Shown here one piece after another: positions 25,276-35,357 of a DNA stretch of 64,000 nucleotides (its first letter is position 1; each line of letters starts with the position of its first letter). Origin of the DNA: Aeromicrobium sp. A1-2 (GTDB lineage: Bacteria > Actinomycetota > Actinomycetes > Propionibacteriales > Nocardioidaceae). Location of the stretch: positions 248,001-312,000 of the forward strand of contig NZ_CP027482.1 in NCBI RefSeq assembly GCF_003443875.1. Direction: 5' to 3'. The notes beneath the pieces were generated by a model. It worked only from the letters and a program-made list of their open reading frames with translations, had not been told where the DNA came from and made no database searches. The position numbers and the translations under genes are program-made.

Positions 25276-26273
25276 GGCCCTTCCGCGAACGCAACCCCGT
25301 CATCATCGGCGTCGTCGGCATCTCGTTGATCGTGCTGATGATGCTGGCCGCCTTCCGTGCCGACCGACTTCCGATCATCGGCAGCGGCGACACCTATCAC
25401 GCGGACTTTGCCGAGATCGGCGCCCTCAAGGCCGGCAATGAGGTCCGGGTGGCAGGCGTGTCGATCGGCAACGTCAAGGGCATCGAGCTCAAGGGCGACA
25501 AGGTTCGGGTCACCTTCAAGATCGACAAGGGCAACAAGTTCGGCACCGAGACCGGCGCCGACATCCGGATCCGTACGCTCCTCGGCGCCGAGTTCCTCGC
25601 GCTGACACCTGCTGGCCCGGGTCAGCTGCCCAAGGGCAGCACGATCCCGCTGGAGCGCACGATCGCGCCGTACGACGTCGTGCAGGCGTTCTCCGAGCTC
25701 AGCAAGACGACCGACCAGATCGACATCCCCCAGCTGGGCGAGGCGCTCGACACCCTCGCGGACGTGGCGGCGAGCACCCCTGAGGAGTTCCGGGGCGCGA
25801 TTACCGGCGTATCCAACCTCTCGCGCAATCTCGCCGCGCGTGATGACGAGATCAACACCCTGCTGGTCAGCCTCAAGAAGGTCTCCGGGGTTCTCAACTC
25901 GCGCAACGACGAACTCGTCACCCTGTTCAAGGACTCCGATGTCCTGTTCGACGCGATCAGCGCTCGACGTGACTCGATCCACCGGCTCCTCGTCTCAACC
26001 CAGTCGATCTCGACACAGCTGCGAGGACTCGTCAAGGACACGCGTGCCGACCTGTTGCCTGCTCTCAAGCAGCTCGACGTCGTCACCACGATGCTGCGCC
26101 GCAACGAGGCGAGCCTCGACGAGGCGCTGCGGACCTTCCCGACGTTCCTCAACGTGTTCTCCAACGCCCTCGGCACCGGCCCGTGGTTCGACACCTTCCT
26201 GGGCGGCACGACCGGCGCCACTGCCGTGATCAGTCAGCAACTGCAGGACGCACTGAGGGGGGGCACGCCGTGA
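25272..26273 (+). CDS. MCE-family protein MceC, operon 1
   Basis: 333 residues (MRPFRERNPVIIGVVG). Anchor IGVVGISLIVLMMLAAF, MCE domain YHADFAEIGALKAGNEVRVAGVSIGNV and IRTLLGAEFLALTPAGPG, then long helices. It ends GATAVISQQLQDALRGGTP. Start ATG overlaps the mceB stop, and its stop overlaps the mceD GTG. Confidence 0.9.
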   Translation: MRPFRERNPVIIGVVGISLIVLMMLAAFRADRLPIIGSGDTYHADFAEIGALKAGNEVRVAGVSIGNVKGIELKGDKVRVTFKIDKGNKFGTETGADIRIRTLLGAEFLALTPAGPGQLPKGSTIPLERTIAPYDVVQAFSELSKTTDQIDIPQLGEALDTLADVAASTPEEFRGAITGVSNLSRNLAARDDEINTLLVSLKKVSGVLNSRNDELVTLFKDSDVLFDAISARRDSIHRLLVSTQSISTQLRGLVKDTRADLLPALKQLDVVTTMLRRNEASLDEALRTFPTFLNVFSNALGTGPWFDTFLGGTTGATAVISQQLQDALRGGTP

Positions 26274-27463
26274 GTCCCTCAGGATTCGCTCAGAGGTTCG
26301 CCGGCATCTCCAAGGTCATGACGGCGTTCGTGGTGCTCGCACTGCTCGCCGCGGTCGCCCTCGTGCTCAACAACGGTGACGGCAAGCGCTACATGACGAT
26401 CGACTTCGAGCAGACCAACTCGGTCTACGAGGGATCTGACGTCAAGGTCCTCGGCGTTCCGGTCGGCAAGGTCGAGACCCTGACGCCGCGCGGCGACGTC
26501 GTGCGGGCCACGGTCTCCTATGACGGCAAGTACCGGCTGCCCAATGACGTCAAGGCCGTCGTGGTGTCGCCTTCGATCGTCGGAGATCGATTCGTGCAGC
26601 TCGCCCCGGCCTACAGCGGGTCGGGCGCGGTGCTCAAGGACAAGGCCTTCATCCCGGTCGACCGCACCGCGGTGCCGATCGAGCTCGACGCGGTCTACCA
26701 GTCGCTCGACGATCTCTCCATCGCGCTCGGCCCCAAGGGTGCGAACAAGGACGGTTCACTCAGCAGTCTCGTCGACGGTACGGCCAAGCAGCTCGACGGC
26801 CAGGGCGCCCAGCTCAACGAGACGATCCAGAACTTCAGCAAGCTCAGCACGACGCTGTCCAACAACAAGGATGAGCTGTTCGGCAGCCTCCGCGAGGTGA
26901 GGGACTTCGTGAGCCTGCTCAAGACCAATGACTCCGCAGTCCGCTCGTTCAACGACAGCACGGCGAAGGTCTCGACGGTGCTCGCCGGTGAGCGTGACGA
27001 TCTCAAGGAGACGCTCCGCGCGCTGAGCCTGGCGCTGGTCGACGTCAACTCACTGGTCAAGGAGAACCGCGGCAAGCTGCGCAGCAACATCGACAACATT
27101 GCCTCGCTCGCCGCGCTGCTTGCCAAGCACGAAAAGGACCTCGAGGAGATCACGATCGGCGGCCCCACCGCCCTGACCAACGTCTCGCTGGCCTACAACG
27201 GGACATCCGGCACGCTGGACACCCGGGCTGACATCAATGAGATCTTCAGTGGTGCGCTCAGCAATCCCGCGAGCCTGGTGTGCAACCTGCTCGGCGAGAC
27301 GATCGACGACGCTGGACTCTGCGCCTCCCTGAGCGGTGTGCTGGGTGGGGTGCTCGACGGTCTGCCGGAGGCGCCGTTGCCGCGCACCGCGGCCTCGTCG
27401 TCGGGTACGGCGGTCCCCGAGCGGGTCAACACGTCGGTCGCCGACATGCTGGCGGTGAACTGA
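26270..27463 (+). CDS. MCE-family protein MceD, operon 1
   Basis: 397 residues from GTG (MSPSGFAQRFAGISKVMTAF). Anchor VVLALLAAVALVLNNG, MCE domain TIDFEQTNSVYEGSDVKVLGVPVGKV and SPSIVGDRFVQLAPA. Helical region with coiled-coil character (~130-300), then a tail with paired Cys (VCNLLGE, GLCASL). GTGA overlap with mceC. Confidence 0.9.
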   Translation: MSPSGFAQRFAGISKVMTAFVVLALLAAVALVLNNGDGKRYMTIDFEQTNSVYEGSDVKVLGVPVGKVETLTPRGDVVRATVSYDGKYRLPNDVKAVVVSPSIVGDRFVQLAPAYSGSGAVLKDKAFIPVDRTAVPIELDAVYQSLDDLSIALGPKGANKDGSLSSLVDGTAKQLDGQGAQLNETIQNFSKLSTTLSNNKDELFGSLREVRDFVSLLKTNDSAVRSFNDSTAKVSTVLAGERDDLKETLRALSLALVDVNSLVKENRGKLRSNIDNIASLAALLAKHEKDLEEITIGGPTALTNVSLAYNGTSGTLDTRADINEIFSGALSNPASLVCNLLGETIDDAGLCASLSGVLGGVLDGLPEAPLPRTAASSSGTAVPERVNTSVADMLAVN

Positions 27464-27464
27464 C

Positions 27465-28808
27465 ATGAGCACCAAGCTCCTGCGTGTCGCCGCGATCGCC
27501 ACCGGCGCGGCCGTGCTGCTCAGCGGCTGCGGCTTCTCGCCGTACAAGCTGCCGTTGCCCGGCGGCGCCGATCTCGGCAGCGACCCCTACACCGTCAAGG
27601 TCCAGTTCCGCGATGTGCTCGACCTGGTGCCACAGAGCGCCGTACGGGTCAATGACCTGGCGGTCGGCAAGGTCACGGACATCAAGCTCAGTGGCTGGAC
27701 CGCGATCGTCACGGTCAAGATCAACGGCGACATCAAGCTCCCCGACAATGCCGAGGCGACAATCCGTCAGACCAGCCTGCTGGGCGAGAAGTTCGTCTCG
27801 CTGGCGCCCCCGTCCACGGGCGCTGCCGGCAAGCTTGGCAACGGCGACATGATCCCCCTGGAGCGTGCCGGCCGTAACCCCGAGATCGAGGAAGTCCTCG
27901 GCGCGGCCTCCCTGCTGTTCAACGGTGGCGGCCTCGAGAAGACCAACACGATCGTTCGTGAGCTCAACAACGCGCTCGGCGGCAAGGAGCCGGAGATCAA
28001 GGAGCTCATCCAGTCGACGACCTCCTTCATCTCCCAGCTCGACGACAACAAGGACGCGCTCCTCACCTCGCTGGAGAAGGTCAACCGGCTCGCAGTGGCG
28101 ACCAACGACCAGAAGGACGCGATCACCGGAGCACTCGACGATCTCCCGGCTGCCCTCCGCGTCGTCAACGACCAGCGGGACGATCTGGTCAAGCTGCTCG
28201 AGTCGCTGTCCCGGCTGAGCGACGTCGCCACCGGAGTCATCCGAGACTCCAAGGCGGACACGGTCGCCAACCTGCGCGCACTCGTGCCGACCTTGACCAA
28301 CCTGACCAAGGCCGGCGACGATCTGGCCTTCGCCACCAAGGCGCTCCTGACCTACCCGTTCTCGGACGGCTTCCTCGCCAACACCTACGCCAAGGCGTCG
28401 GGCCGCTGTGAGGACGGTGACCCCGGAGCCAAGGAGGGCGCCTGCTTCGGCGACTTCGCCAACCTGTCAGTGAGCCTCAACATCGGCGCGGAGCAGCTCC
28501 AGAACATCCTGGACGGCTACTTGCCGGAGGCAGGCGCCGAGGTTCCGGGCGGCTCGGCGGACGCACCCGCGTCGCCGGCCGACGAGCTCGTCGACCTCGT
28601 CGCCGGACTCGTGCCCGCCAGTGGGGCTCCCGAGCTCCCGGGCGTGACGCCGAGCAAGACCGCTGCCACACCGAGCCCCACGTCCACCAGTGCGACGACC
28701 AAGCCGGGTGGCATCTGCTCGCTGCTGGGCACGTGCCGCACCGCGGTCGCAAGCTCGGCGGACGATGATCTCGCACGACTTCTCGTGGAACCGGTGGTGG
28801 CACCATGA
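27465..28808 (+). CDS. MCE-family lipoprotein MceE, operon 1
   Basis: 447 residues with signal peptide and lipobox LSGC (MSTKLLRVAAIATGAAVLLSGCGF). MCE domain VQFRDVLDLVPQSAVRVNDLAVGKV and RQTSLLGEKFVSLAPP. The C-terminal ~100 residues are Pro/Ala/Thr-rich (PSKTAATPSPTSTSATTKP). As the lipid-anchored member of the set it corresponds to MceE/LprK. ATGA overlap with mceF. Confidence 0.9.
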   Translation: MSTKLLRVAAIATGAAVLLSGCGFSPYKLPLPGGADLGSDPYTVKVQFRDVLDLVPQSAVRVNDLAVGKVTDIKLSGWTAIVTVKINGDIKLPDNAEATIRQTSLLGEKFVSLAPPSTGAAGKLGNGDMIPLERAGRNPEIEEVLGAASLLFNGGGLEKTNTIVRELNNALGGKEPEIKELIQSTTSFISQLDDNKDALLTSLEKVNRLAVATNDQKDAITGALDDLPAALRVVNDQRDDLVKLLESLSRLSDVATGVIRDSKADTVANLRALVPTLTNLTKAGDDLAFATKALLTYPFSDGFLANTYAKASGRCEDGDPGAKEGACFGDFANLSVSLNIGAEQLQNILDGYLPEAGAEVPGGSADAPASPADELVDLVAGLVPASGAPELPGVTPSKTAATPSPTSTSATTKPGGICSLLGTCRTAVASSADDDLARLLVEPVVAP

Positions 28809-30046
28809 TCTCCAGACTCACCAAGATCCAACTGGTGATCTTCGCGCTCGTGACGGTCCTCGGCGGTGCGTTCGTCGGCGGCCGGTACGCGCAGATCGAT
28901 CGACTCGTTGTGGATCGCAGCTTCGAGGTCACAGCCCAGTTCAAGGACTCCGGTGGCATCTTCGCCGGCGCCCAGGTGACCTACCGCGGTATCCCGGTCG
29001 GCAAGGTCGGCAAGCTGACCTTCAAGGACTCGGGAGTGCAGGCGACCCTCGACATCGAGAACAGTGCCCCCAAGATCCCTGAGGACGTCTTGGCGATCGT
29101 GGCCAACAAGTCCGCGATCGGCGAGCAGTTCATCGACCTGCAGCCCCGTGTCAACGCCGCTCCCTACCTGAAGCCGGGATCGGCCATCGCGATCACCGAC
29201 ACCCGCATCCCGATCGACACCGCGACGCTGCTGGTCGACTTCAACAGCCTGGTCAAGTCGGTCGACACAGAGAACCTGCGTACCGTGGTCAACGAGCTCG
29301 GTCAGGCGTTCGAGGGCACGGGCCGCGATCTCGGCACGATCCTGGACACCTCGTCGGAGTTCATCCAGGCCGCCGATGACAACATCTCGGTGACGCGGTC
29401 CCTGATCAATGATTCGTCCTCGGTCCTGCAGACGCAGATCGACAAGCAGGGCCAGCTCGGGACCTTCTCCAAGAACCTCGCGCTGCTGTCCGACAGCCTG
29501 GTCGACGCCGACCCTGACCTGCGTCGGCTCTTTGACAAGGGCAGCGACAGCGCCCGGACCCTCCGCAAGGTGGTCGATGAGAACTCGGTTGACCTCGGCA
29601 ATGCGGTGCGCGACTTCGTGACGGCCAACAAGCCGCTGTCCGAGAACGTCCTGGGTCTGCAGGCGATCTTCATCATGTACCCGTACCTGCTGGAGGGTTC
29701 GTTCTCGGTCGTCGATCCCGCCGTCAAGAACGGCGAAGAGACCGGCGACTACAACGCCACCTTCGGCCTGGTGCTGACCGACACCACCGCAACGTGCACG
29801 TATGCCAACGAAGACGGTGACTCCTCGGGCTACCGGGAGCGTCGTCCCGAGGCCGCGATCAGTGACCGTGCATTCGACACAGGTACGGACTGTAAGGTCG
29901 CCAACAACAACATCGCACGGCAGGCGTCCAAGTCGAAGCTCCAACGATCGGCCGCCGCTGGCACCGGGGCATTCATCTCGGACGCACCCGTGCCCACCGG
30001 AAAGGACTCCTTTAAGTGGCTTCTGCTCGGCCCGGCCCAACAGTGA
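28805..30046 (+). CDS. MCE-family protein MceF, operon 1
   Basis: 413 residues. Anchor IQLVIFALVTVLGGAFVGG, MCE domain TAQFKDSGGIFAGAQVTYRGIPVGKV and NKSAIGEQFIDLQPR. The central helices are followed by a Cys-bearing segment (TCTYANEDG, DCKVANN). Its stop overlaps the start of the first Mce-associated gene. Confidence 0.9.
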   Translation: MISRLTKIQLVIFALVTVLGGAFVGGRYAQIDRLVVDRSFEVTAQFKDSGGIFAGAQVTYRGIPVGKVGKLTFKDSGVQATLDIENSAPKIPEDVLAIVANKSAIGEQFIDLQPRVNAAPYLKPGSAIAITDTRIPIDTATLLVDFNSLVKSVDTENLRTVVNELGQAFEGTGRDLGTILDTSSEFIQAADDNISVTRSLINDSSSVLQTQIDKQGQLGTFSKNLALLSDSLVDADPDLRRLFDKGSDSARTLRKVVDENSVDLGNAVRDFVTANKPLSENVLGLQAIFIMYPYLLEGSFSVVDPAVKNGEETGDYNATFGLVLTDTTATCTYANEDGDSSGYRERRPEAAISDRAFDTGTDCKVANNNIARQASKSKLQRSAAAGTGAFISDAPVPTGKDSFKWLLLGPAQQ

Positions 30047-30624
30047 CCGAACGATCCAGTCGCCCCAGAGTCTTCACCCTCCTCGTAGTCGTCACGGCGC
30101 TCGGCCTGGTCCTGGCGGCCGTCGGCGGTGCCCTGTGGGTCCTTGGGCCCTCGGGCGCGAGCGACGACTCCGGCGACCGCAACACCATCACCTCACGTGC
30201 CAATGACTTCGCAGTCGCCTACAACACGTACGACGTCTCGGACCTCCCGGACTATCAGAAAAGGCTCAAAGGTCTGCTGACCCCGGCATACGACGAGCAG
30301 TTCGTCCAGGTGACTGATGCGGTGTTCAAGGCGCTGGAGGAGAAGAAGCAGAGCAGCGGTGGGGCCAAGGTGCTCGGCGTCGCCGTCGAGAGCATTGACA
30401 AGGATTCCGCCGAGGCGTTGGTTGCGGTGGATGCCAAGATCACGAACACCGACAACGAGGCCGAGGTCCTGAGGCACTTCCGCTGGAAGATCTCGTTCAC
30501 CAAGACCAAGGGGGAGTGGCTCGTGTCCAACTTCCAGAGCGTGGCGCCTGTCGACGCACAGGCGACGCCCGTGCCCTCCGCCACTCCGAGCCCCGCGGCA
30601 ACCGACGGCGGTGACGCCAAATGA
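30043..30624 (+). CDS. Mce-associated membrane protein 1
   Basis: About 193 residues from GTG 30043, chosen because it overlaps the mceF stop (GTGA); GTG 30016 would add nine residues. A single TM segment (FTLLVVVTALGLVLAAVGGALWVL) precedes an NTF2/SnoaL-like external domain with VQVTDAVFKALEEKKQ and FRWKISFTKTKGEWLVSNFQSV. It matches the Mce-associated (Mam) proteins that follow mce operons and interact with the importer. It ends in a Pro/Thr/Ala tail. Confidence 0.8.
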   Translation: MTERSSRPRVFTLLVVVTALGLVLAAVGGALWVLGPSGASDDSGDRNTITSRANDFAVAYNTYDVSDLPDYQKRLKGLLTPAYDEQFVQVTDAVFKALEEKKQSSGGAKVLGVAVESIDKDSAEALVAVDAKITNTDNEAEVLRHFRWKISFTKTKGEWLVSNFQSVAPVDAQATPVPSATPSPAATDGGDAK

Positions 30625-31520
30625 GCGACTCCAACGGCCCCGTCCGCCGGCGACGCATCGCCGGCGAGAGCAAGCCCGCCGCACCGGCGAAGAAGTCGAC
30701 CGCCAAGAACAAGGCGGTCAAGAGGCCGGCCGCGAAGGCTCCGGCGGCCAAGAAGTCCCCGGTCGTGCCCAAGGCTCCGGCGGCCAAGAAGTCCCCGGTC
30801 GTGCCCAAGGCTCCGGCGGCCAAGAAGGCTCCGGCGGCCAAGAAGGCTCCCGCGTCGAACACGGATGCCGTGTCGTCGGCCCCGGTCGCTGCCGAGACAT
30901 CTGCCGTGACACTCGCGAAGTCCACCGCCGCTGCGAAGGTTGCGCGGGCCACTCGCCCTCCGGCCGCGCCGACACCCCCCCTTGCCTCGCAATCGGTCCA
31001 GGCAGATCCCGCGAGCACTCGGAATCTTCGCCGGTTGGTCCCGATGGTGCTCCTGGCGGTCGTCGCGCTGGTCGCCGGCGTCCTGCTGATGGTCCAGGGC
31101 GTCAGGCAGATCAGTGGTGGTGGGGCCGATCTGGGGCCGTCCCAGCAGCAGGCGTCATCGGCTGCGGGCACCGCGGCCGAGACGATCTTCTCCTTCCGTT
31201 ACGACAAGCTCGACGAGCACCTGACGGCTTCCAAGACGCTCATGACCCCGAAGTTCGCCAAGGAGTTCGACAAGATCGCGCCAGCGCTCACCGAGCTCGC
31301 GCCGCAGCGGGAGATCGTCGTCGAGGCAGTCACGCGCAATGCGGCCGCGATGAGCTGTGGAGATGAGTGCTCGGACACCAAGGCCAACATCCTGGTGTTC
31401 GTCGACCAGGCCCGTCTGGTCGGTGGCAGCAAGGAGCCGACGGTCTTCGCCAATCGGATCTCGGTCTCGATGATCAAGACCGCAGACGGCTGGTTCGTCG
31501 ACAACATCCGCGCGCTGTAG
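30621..31520 (+). CDS. Mce-associated membrane protein 2 with Lys/Ala/Pro repeat tail
   Basis: 299 residues overlapping gene 1 by ATGA. The cytosolic N-terminus (~1-130) is strongly basic and repetitive: KAPAAK and KSPVVP alternate from residue 39, resembling histone H1-like or AlgP-type tails. TM LRRLVPMVLLAVVALVAGVLLMV is followed by an external domain: TIFSFRYDKLDEHL, MTPKFAKEFDKIAP and SVSMIKTADGWFVDNIRAL, the usual Mam end. It is the last gene of operon 1. The repetitive basic tail is unusual for this family and its partner is unknown. Confidence 0.78.
   Translation: MSDSNGPVRRRRIAGESKPAAPAKKSTAKNKAVKRPAAKAPAAKKSPVVPKAPAAKKSPVVPKAPAAKKAPAAKKAPASNTDAVSSAPVAAETSAVTLAKSTAAAKVARATRPPAAPTPPLASQSVQADPASTRNLRRLVPMVLLAVVALVAGVLLMVQGVRQISGGGADLGPSQQQASSAAGTAAETIFSFRYDKLDEHLTASKTLMTPKFAKEFDKIAPALTELAPQREIVVEAVTRNAAAMSCGDECSDTKANILVFVDQARLVGGSKEPTVFANRISVSMIKTADGWFVDNIRAL
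30735..30842 (+). repeat. In-frame 18-nt modular tandem repeat
   Basis: Six 18-nt units in the order A-B-A-B-A-A. A is AAGGCTCCGGCGGCCAAG (KAPAAK); B is AAGTCCCCGGTCGTGCCC (KSPVVP). Copies are identical at DNA level, so recent slippage expansion is likely. A partial seventh A unit follows. Confidence 0.9.
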
Positions 31521-31689
31521 GTCCGGCCCCCGGCCAGACTGCCGGTGGCCCGTGTCCGGGCCGCCCCAGCTCGGCATACCACCGAAACGCGCCGCGCAAC
31601 TTGCGGAGAGTTTCGGCGTTGAAATGTCGACCGTGGCCACAAAAGCCGAATAGACTCCCCCAAGCAGCGGGCTTTGTCAAGACCCGCCC

Positions 31690-31718
31690 TTGCTTCGCTG
31701 TGTCCTGCGGGTTACACT
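31690..31718 (+). promoter_or_regulatory. Candidate rpoBC promoter
   Basis: -35 TTGCTT (31690-31695), 17-bp spacer, -10 TACACT (31713-31718), predicting a leader of ~105 nt. The 308-base gap before rpoB also holds a small hairpin GGCCCG-tgtc-CGGGCC at 31547-31562 after the mce operon, but nothing else recognisable. Confidence 0.65.
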
Positions 31719-31828
31719 GAACTTTCGCGCTCGTTCTGTCTGCCCAAGTCCCCCTGACCGGGGTCGATTGGCGTGCGCGCAGCACGATCCCCGAGCCACC
31801 CGCCTGCGAGCCCTTGGAAGGACCCCTC

Positions 31829-34800
31829 TTGGCCGCCTCGCGCACCTCCGCATCTGTTCAGCCCCGTCGCATCTCGTTTGCCAAAATTGCAGAACCCCTC
31901 GAGGTACCAGAGCTTCTCGCTCTGCAGACCGACAGTTTCGCCTGGTTGATCGGCGACGACTCCTGGAAGGCCGGTGTCGAGGAAGCCCTCGCTGGCGGCC
32001 GTACAGACATCTCGACGAAGTCAGGTCTGGAGGAGATCTTCGAAGAGATCTCCCCCATCGAGGACTTCTCCGAGACGATGAGCCTGTCGTTCCGCGATCA
32101 CCGCTTCGAGCCGCCCAAGTACTCCGTCGAGGACTGCAAGGACCGCGACGTCACGTACGCTGCTCCGCTGTTCGTGACCGCCGAGTTCATGAACAACGAG
32201 ACTGGCGAGATCAAGAGCCAGACCGTCTTCATGGGCGACTTCCCGCTGATGACGGACAAAGGCACGTTCATCATCAACGGCACCGAGCGCGTTGTCGTTT
32301 CACAGCTCGTCCGCTCACCGGGCGTCTACTTCGAGCGGGTCCCGGACAAGACGTCCGACAAGGACATCTACACCGCCAAGGTCATCCCCTCGCGTGGCGC
32401 GTGGCTCGAGTTCGAGATCGACAAGCGCGATCTCGTCGGCGTCCGTCTGGACCGCAAGCGCAAGCAGAGCGTCACCGTCCTGCTGAAGGCGCTGGGCTGG
32501 TCCGAGGCGCAGATCCTCGAGGAGCTCGGCCAGTACGAGTCGATCCGCCTGACGCTCGAGAAGGACAACACCACGACCCAGGACGAGGCGCTCCTGGACA
32601 TCTACCGCAAGCTGCGTCCGGGCGAACCGCCGAGCCGCGAAGCCGCTCAGACGTTGTTGGACAACTACTACTTCAACGCCAAGCGCTACGACACGGCCAA
32701 GGTTGGTCGCTACAAGATCAACAAGAAGCTCGGCGTCGAAGAGGCCTTCGACCAGCAGACTCTGACGATCGACGACATCGTGTCGACGATCAAGTACATC
32801 GTCGCGCTGCACGCCGGCGATGCCGAGTTGACGACTGCTGCGGGTCAGACCATTGTCGAGGCCGACGACATCGACCACTTTGGCAACCGTCGCATGCGTT
32901 CGGTCGGCGAACTCATCCAGAACCAGCTCCGTACGGGCCTGGCGCGGATGGAGCGTGTCGTCCGCGAGCGTATGACGACCCAGGACGTCGAGGCCATCAC
33001 GCCGCAGACCCTGATCAACATTCGACCCGTCGTCGCGGCGCTCAAGGAGTTCTTCGGCACTTCGCAGCTGTCGCAGTTCATGGATCAGAACAACCCGCTC
33101 GCGGGCCTGACCCACAAGCGTCGTCTCTCGGCCCTCGGACCGGGTGGTCTGTCACGTGAACGCGCCGGCTACGAAGTTCGCGACGTCCACCCGTCGCACT
33201 ACGGCCGCATGTGCCCGATCGAGACCCCGGAAGGCCCGAACATCGGCCTGATCGGCTCGCTCGCGTCCTACGGTCGGATCAACTCCTTCGGCTTCGTCGA
33301 GACGCCCTACCGCAAGGTCGTCAAGGGCACGGTCACCGAGCAGATCGACTACTTGTCCGCGACGGACGAGGATCGTTACATCATCGCGCAGGCGAACTCG
33401 ATCCTCACCGAGAAGTTCACCTTCGCCGAGGACATGGTGCTGGTTCGTCAGAAGGGTGGCGAGGCAGAGCTTCGTCCCGCCGACGACGTCGACTACATGG
33501 ATGTCTCGCCCCGCCAGATGGTGTCGGTCGCGACAGCCCTGATCCCGTTCCTCGAGCACGACGATGCCAACCGCGCCCTGATGGGCTCGAACATGCAGCG
33601 TCAGGCCGTCCCGCTGATCCGCAACGACGCCCCGCTCGTCGGCACCGGCATGGAGTTCCGTGCCGCGGTCGACGCTGGCGATGTCACGGTTGCCAAGGTC
33701 GCCGGTGTGGTCAACGAGGTGTCCGCGGACGCCATCGAGATCATGCAGGACGATGGCGCGTACTTCACGTACCGCCTGGCCAAGTTCCGTCGCTCCAACC
33801 AGGGCACCTGCACCAACCAGCGTCCGCTGGTCTCGCACGGTCAGCGTGTCGAGGTCGGCACGCCCCTGGCCGATGGTCCGTGCACCGACGAGGGCGAGAT
33901 GGCCCTCGGCACGAACCTGCTCGTGGCGTTCATGCCGTGGCAGGGTCACAACTACGAGGACGCGATCATCCTCAGCCAGCGTGTCGTCCAGGACGACGTG
34001 TTGACCTCGATCCACATCGAGGAGCATGAGGTCGATGCTCGCGACACCAAGCTCGGCCCCGAGGAGATCACCCGCGACATCCCGAACGTCAGCGAAGAAA
34101 TGCTGGCGGACCTGGACGAGCGTGGAATCATCCGGATCGGTGCGGAGGTCGGCAACGGCGACGTGCTGGTCGGCAAGGTCACGCCCAAGGGTGAGACCGA
34201 GCTGACCCCGGAGGAGCGTCTGCTCCGTGCGATCTTCGGCGAGAAGGCGCGCGAGGTGCGCGACACCTCGCTCAAGGTCCCGCACGGCGAGTCCGGCACC
34301 GTCATCGGCGTCCGGGTGTTCGACTCGGCCGAGGGCGACGAGCTCTCACCGGGTGTCAACCAGCTGGTCCGCGTCTACGTGGCGCAGAAGCGCAAGATCT
34401 CCAACGGTGACAAGCTCGCCGGTCGCCACGGCAACAAGGGCGTCATCTCCAAGATCCTGCCCGTCGAGGACATGCCCTTCATGGAGGACGGCACGCCAGT
34501 CGACATCGTCCTCAACCCGCTCGGCATCCCCGGCCGGATGAACGTCGGACAGGTCCTGGAGACCCACCTCGGGTGGGTTGCCAAGACCGGCTGGCAGATT
34601 CCGGACGAGGAGCAGGACGAGTGGGCCGAGACGTTGCGCAAGATCGGTGCTGACAAGGCCGAGCCTGCGACCAACATCGCGACCCCCGTCTTCGATGGCG
34701 CCCGTGAGGACGAGATCCAGGGCCTGCTGGCCTCGACTCTGCCCAACCGGGACGGCGAGCGCATGGTCAAGCGTGACGGCAAGGCGATGCTGTTCGACGG

Positions 34801-35293
34801 TCGTTCCGGCGAGCAGTTCCCCGACCCGGTCTCGGTCGGCTACATGTACCTCCTCAAGCTGCACCACCTGGTCGACGACAAGATCCACGCACGTTCCACG
34901 GGTCCGTACTCGATGATCACGCAGCAGCCGCTGGGTGGTAAGGCGCAGTTCGGTGGACAGCGTTTCGGTGAGATGGAGGTGTGGGCCCTCGAGGCCTACG
35001 GAGCGGCGTACGCGCTGCAGGAGCTCCTGACCATCAAGTCCGACGACATCCTCGGACGCGTCAAGGTCTACGAAGCCATCGTCAAGGGCGAGAACGTACC
35101 CGAACCCGGTATCCCGGAGTCGTTCAAGGTTCTCGTCAAGGAGATGCAGTCCCTGTGTCTCAACGTCGAGGTGCTCTCCAGCGACGGATCTGCCGTCGAG
35201 ATGCGCGATGCGGAAGAGGATCTCTTCCGTGCCGCCGAAGAACTCGGCATCGACCTGTCCCGGCGTGAGCCCTCCAGCGTCGAGGAGGTCTGA
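31829..35293 (+). CDS. rpoB: RNA polymerase beta subunit
   Basis: 1154 residues. TTG start ([20 protein letters not shown]) follows GGAAGGA at a proper distance; the in-frame TTG at 31814 lies inside that ribosome binding site and is rejected. Rifampicin region [27 protein letters not shown] has wild-type Asp, His and Ser at the main resistance positions, so no target-site resistance is seen. Also intact: [32 protein letters not shown] and the C-terminal [20 protein letters not shown]. Confidence 0.97.
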   Translation: MAASRTSASVQPRRISFAKIAEPLEVPELLALQTDSFAWLIGDDSWKAGVEEALAGGRTDISTKSGLEEIFEEISPIEDFSETMSLSFRDHRFEPPKYSVEDCKDRDVTYAAPLFVTAEFMNNETGEIKSQTVFMGDFPLMTDKGTFIINGTERVVVSQLVRSPGVYFERVPDKTSDKDIYTAKVIPSRGAWLEFEIDKRDLVGVRLDRKRKQSVTVLLKALGWSEAQILEELGQYESIRLTLEKDNTTTQDEALLDIYRKLRPGEPPSREAAQTLLDNYYFNAKRYDTAKVGRYKINKKLGVEEAFDQQTLTIDDIVSTIKYIVALHAGDAELTTAAGQTIVEADDIDHFGNRRMRSVGELIQNQLRTGLARMERVVRERMTTQDVEAITPQTLINIRPVVAALKEFFGTSQLSQFMDQNNPLAGLTHKRRLSALGPGGLSRERAGYEVRDVHPSHYGRMCPIETPEGPNIGLIGSLASYGRINSFGFVETPYRKVVKGTVTEQIDYLSATDEDRYIIAQANSILTEKFTFAEDMVLVRQKGGEAELRPADDVDYMDVSPRQMVSVATALIPFLEHDDANRALMGSNMQRQAVPLIRNDAPLVGTGMEFRAAVDAGDVTVAKVAGVVNEVSADAIEIMQDDGAYFTYRLAKFRRSNQGTCTNQRPLVSHGQRVEVGTPLADGPCTDEGEMALGTNLLVAFMPWQGHNYEDAIILSQRVVQDDVLTSIHIEEHEVDARDTKLGPEEITRDIPNVSEEMLADLDERGIIRIGAEVGNGDVLVGKVTPKGETELTPEERLLRAIFGEKAREVRDTSLKVPHGESGTVIGVRVFDSAEGDELSPGVNQLVRVYVAQKRKISNGDKLAGRHGNKGVISKILPVEDMPFMEDGTPVDIVLNPLGIPGRMNVGQVLETHLGWVAKTGWQIPDEEQDEWAETLRKIGADKAEPATNIATPVFDGAREDEIQGLLASTLPNRDGERMVKRDGKAMLFDGRSGEQFPDPVSVGYMYLLKLHHLVDDKIHARSTGPYSMITQQPLGGKAQFGGQRFGEMEVWALEAYGAAYALQELLTIKSDDILGRVKVYEAIVKGENVPEPGIPESFKVLVKEMQSLCLNVEVLSSDGSAVEMRDAEEDLFRAAEELGIDLSRREPSSVEEV

Positions 35294-35357
35294 GCCCACC
35301 CGGCTCAGACCCTCCCCGACCACCTGCAAGAACATCTGAAAGGGAAAGAAGACCAAC

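Noticed and set aside
30735..30842. CRISPR-like array or mobile repeat
   Set aside because: The repeats are contiguous 18-nt in-frame units without spacers and encode KAPAAK/KSPVVP.
31814..31828. TTG at 31814 as rpoB start
   Set aside because: It lies within the GGAAGGA ribosome binding site; the TTG at 31829 gives the usual actinobacterial N-terminus MAASRT.
33080..33160. Possible rifampicin resistance in rpoB
   Set aside because: The region [27 protein letters not shown] has wild-type Asp, His and Ser at the main resistance positions.
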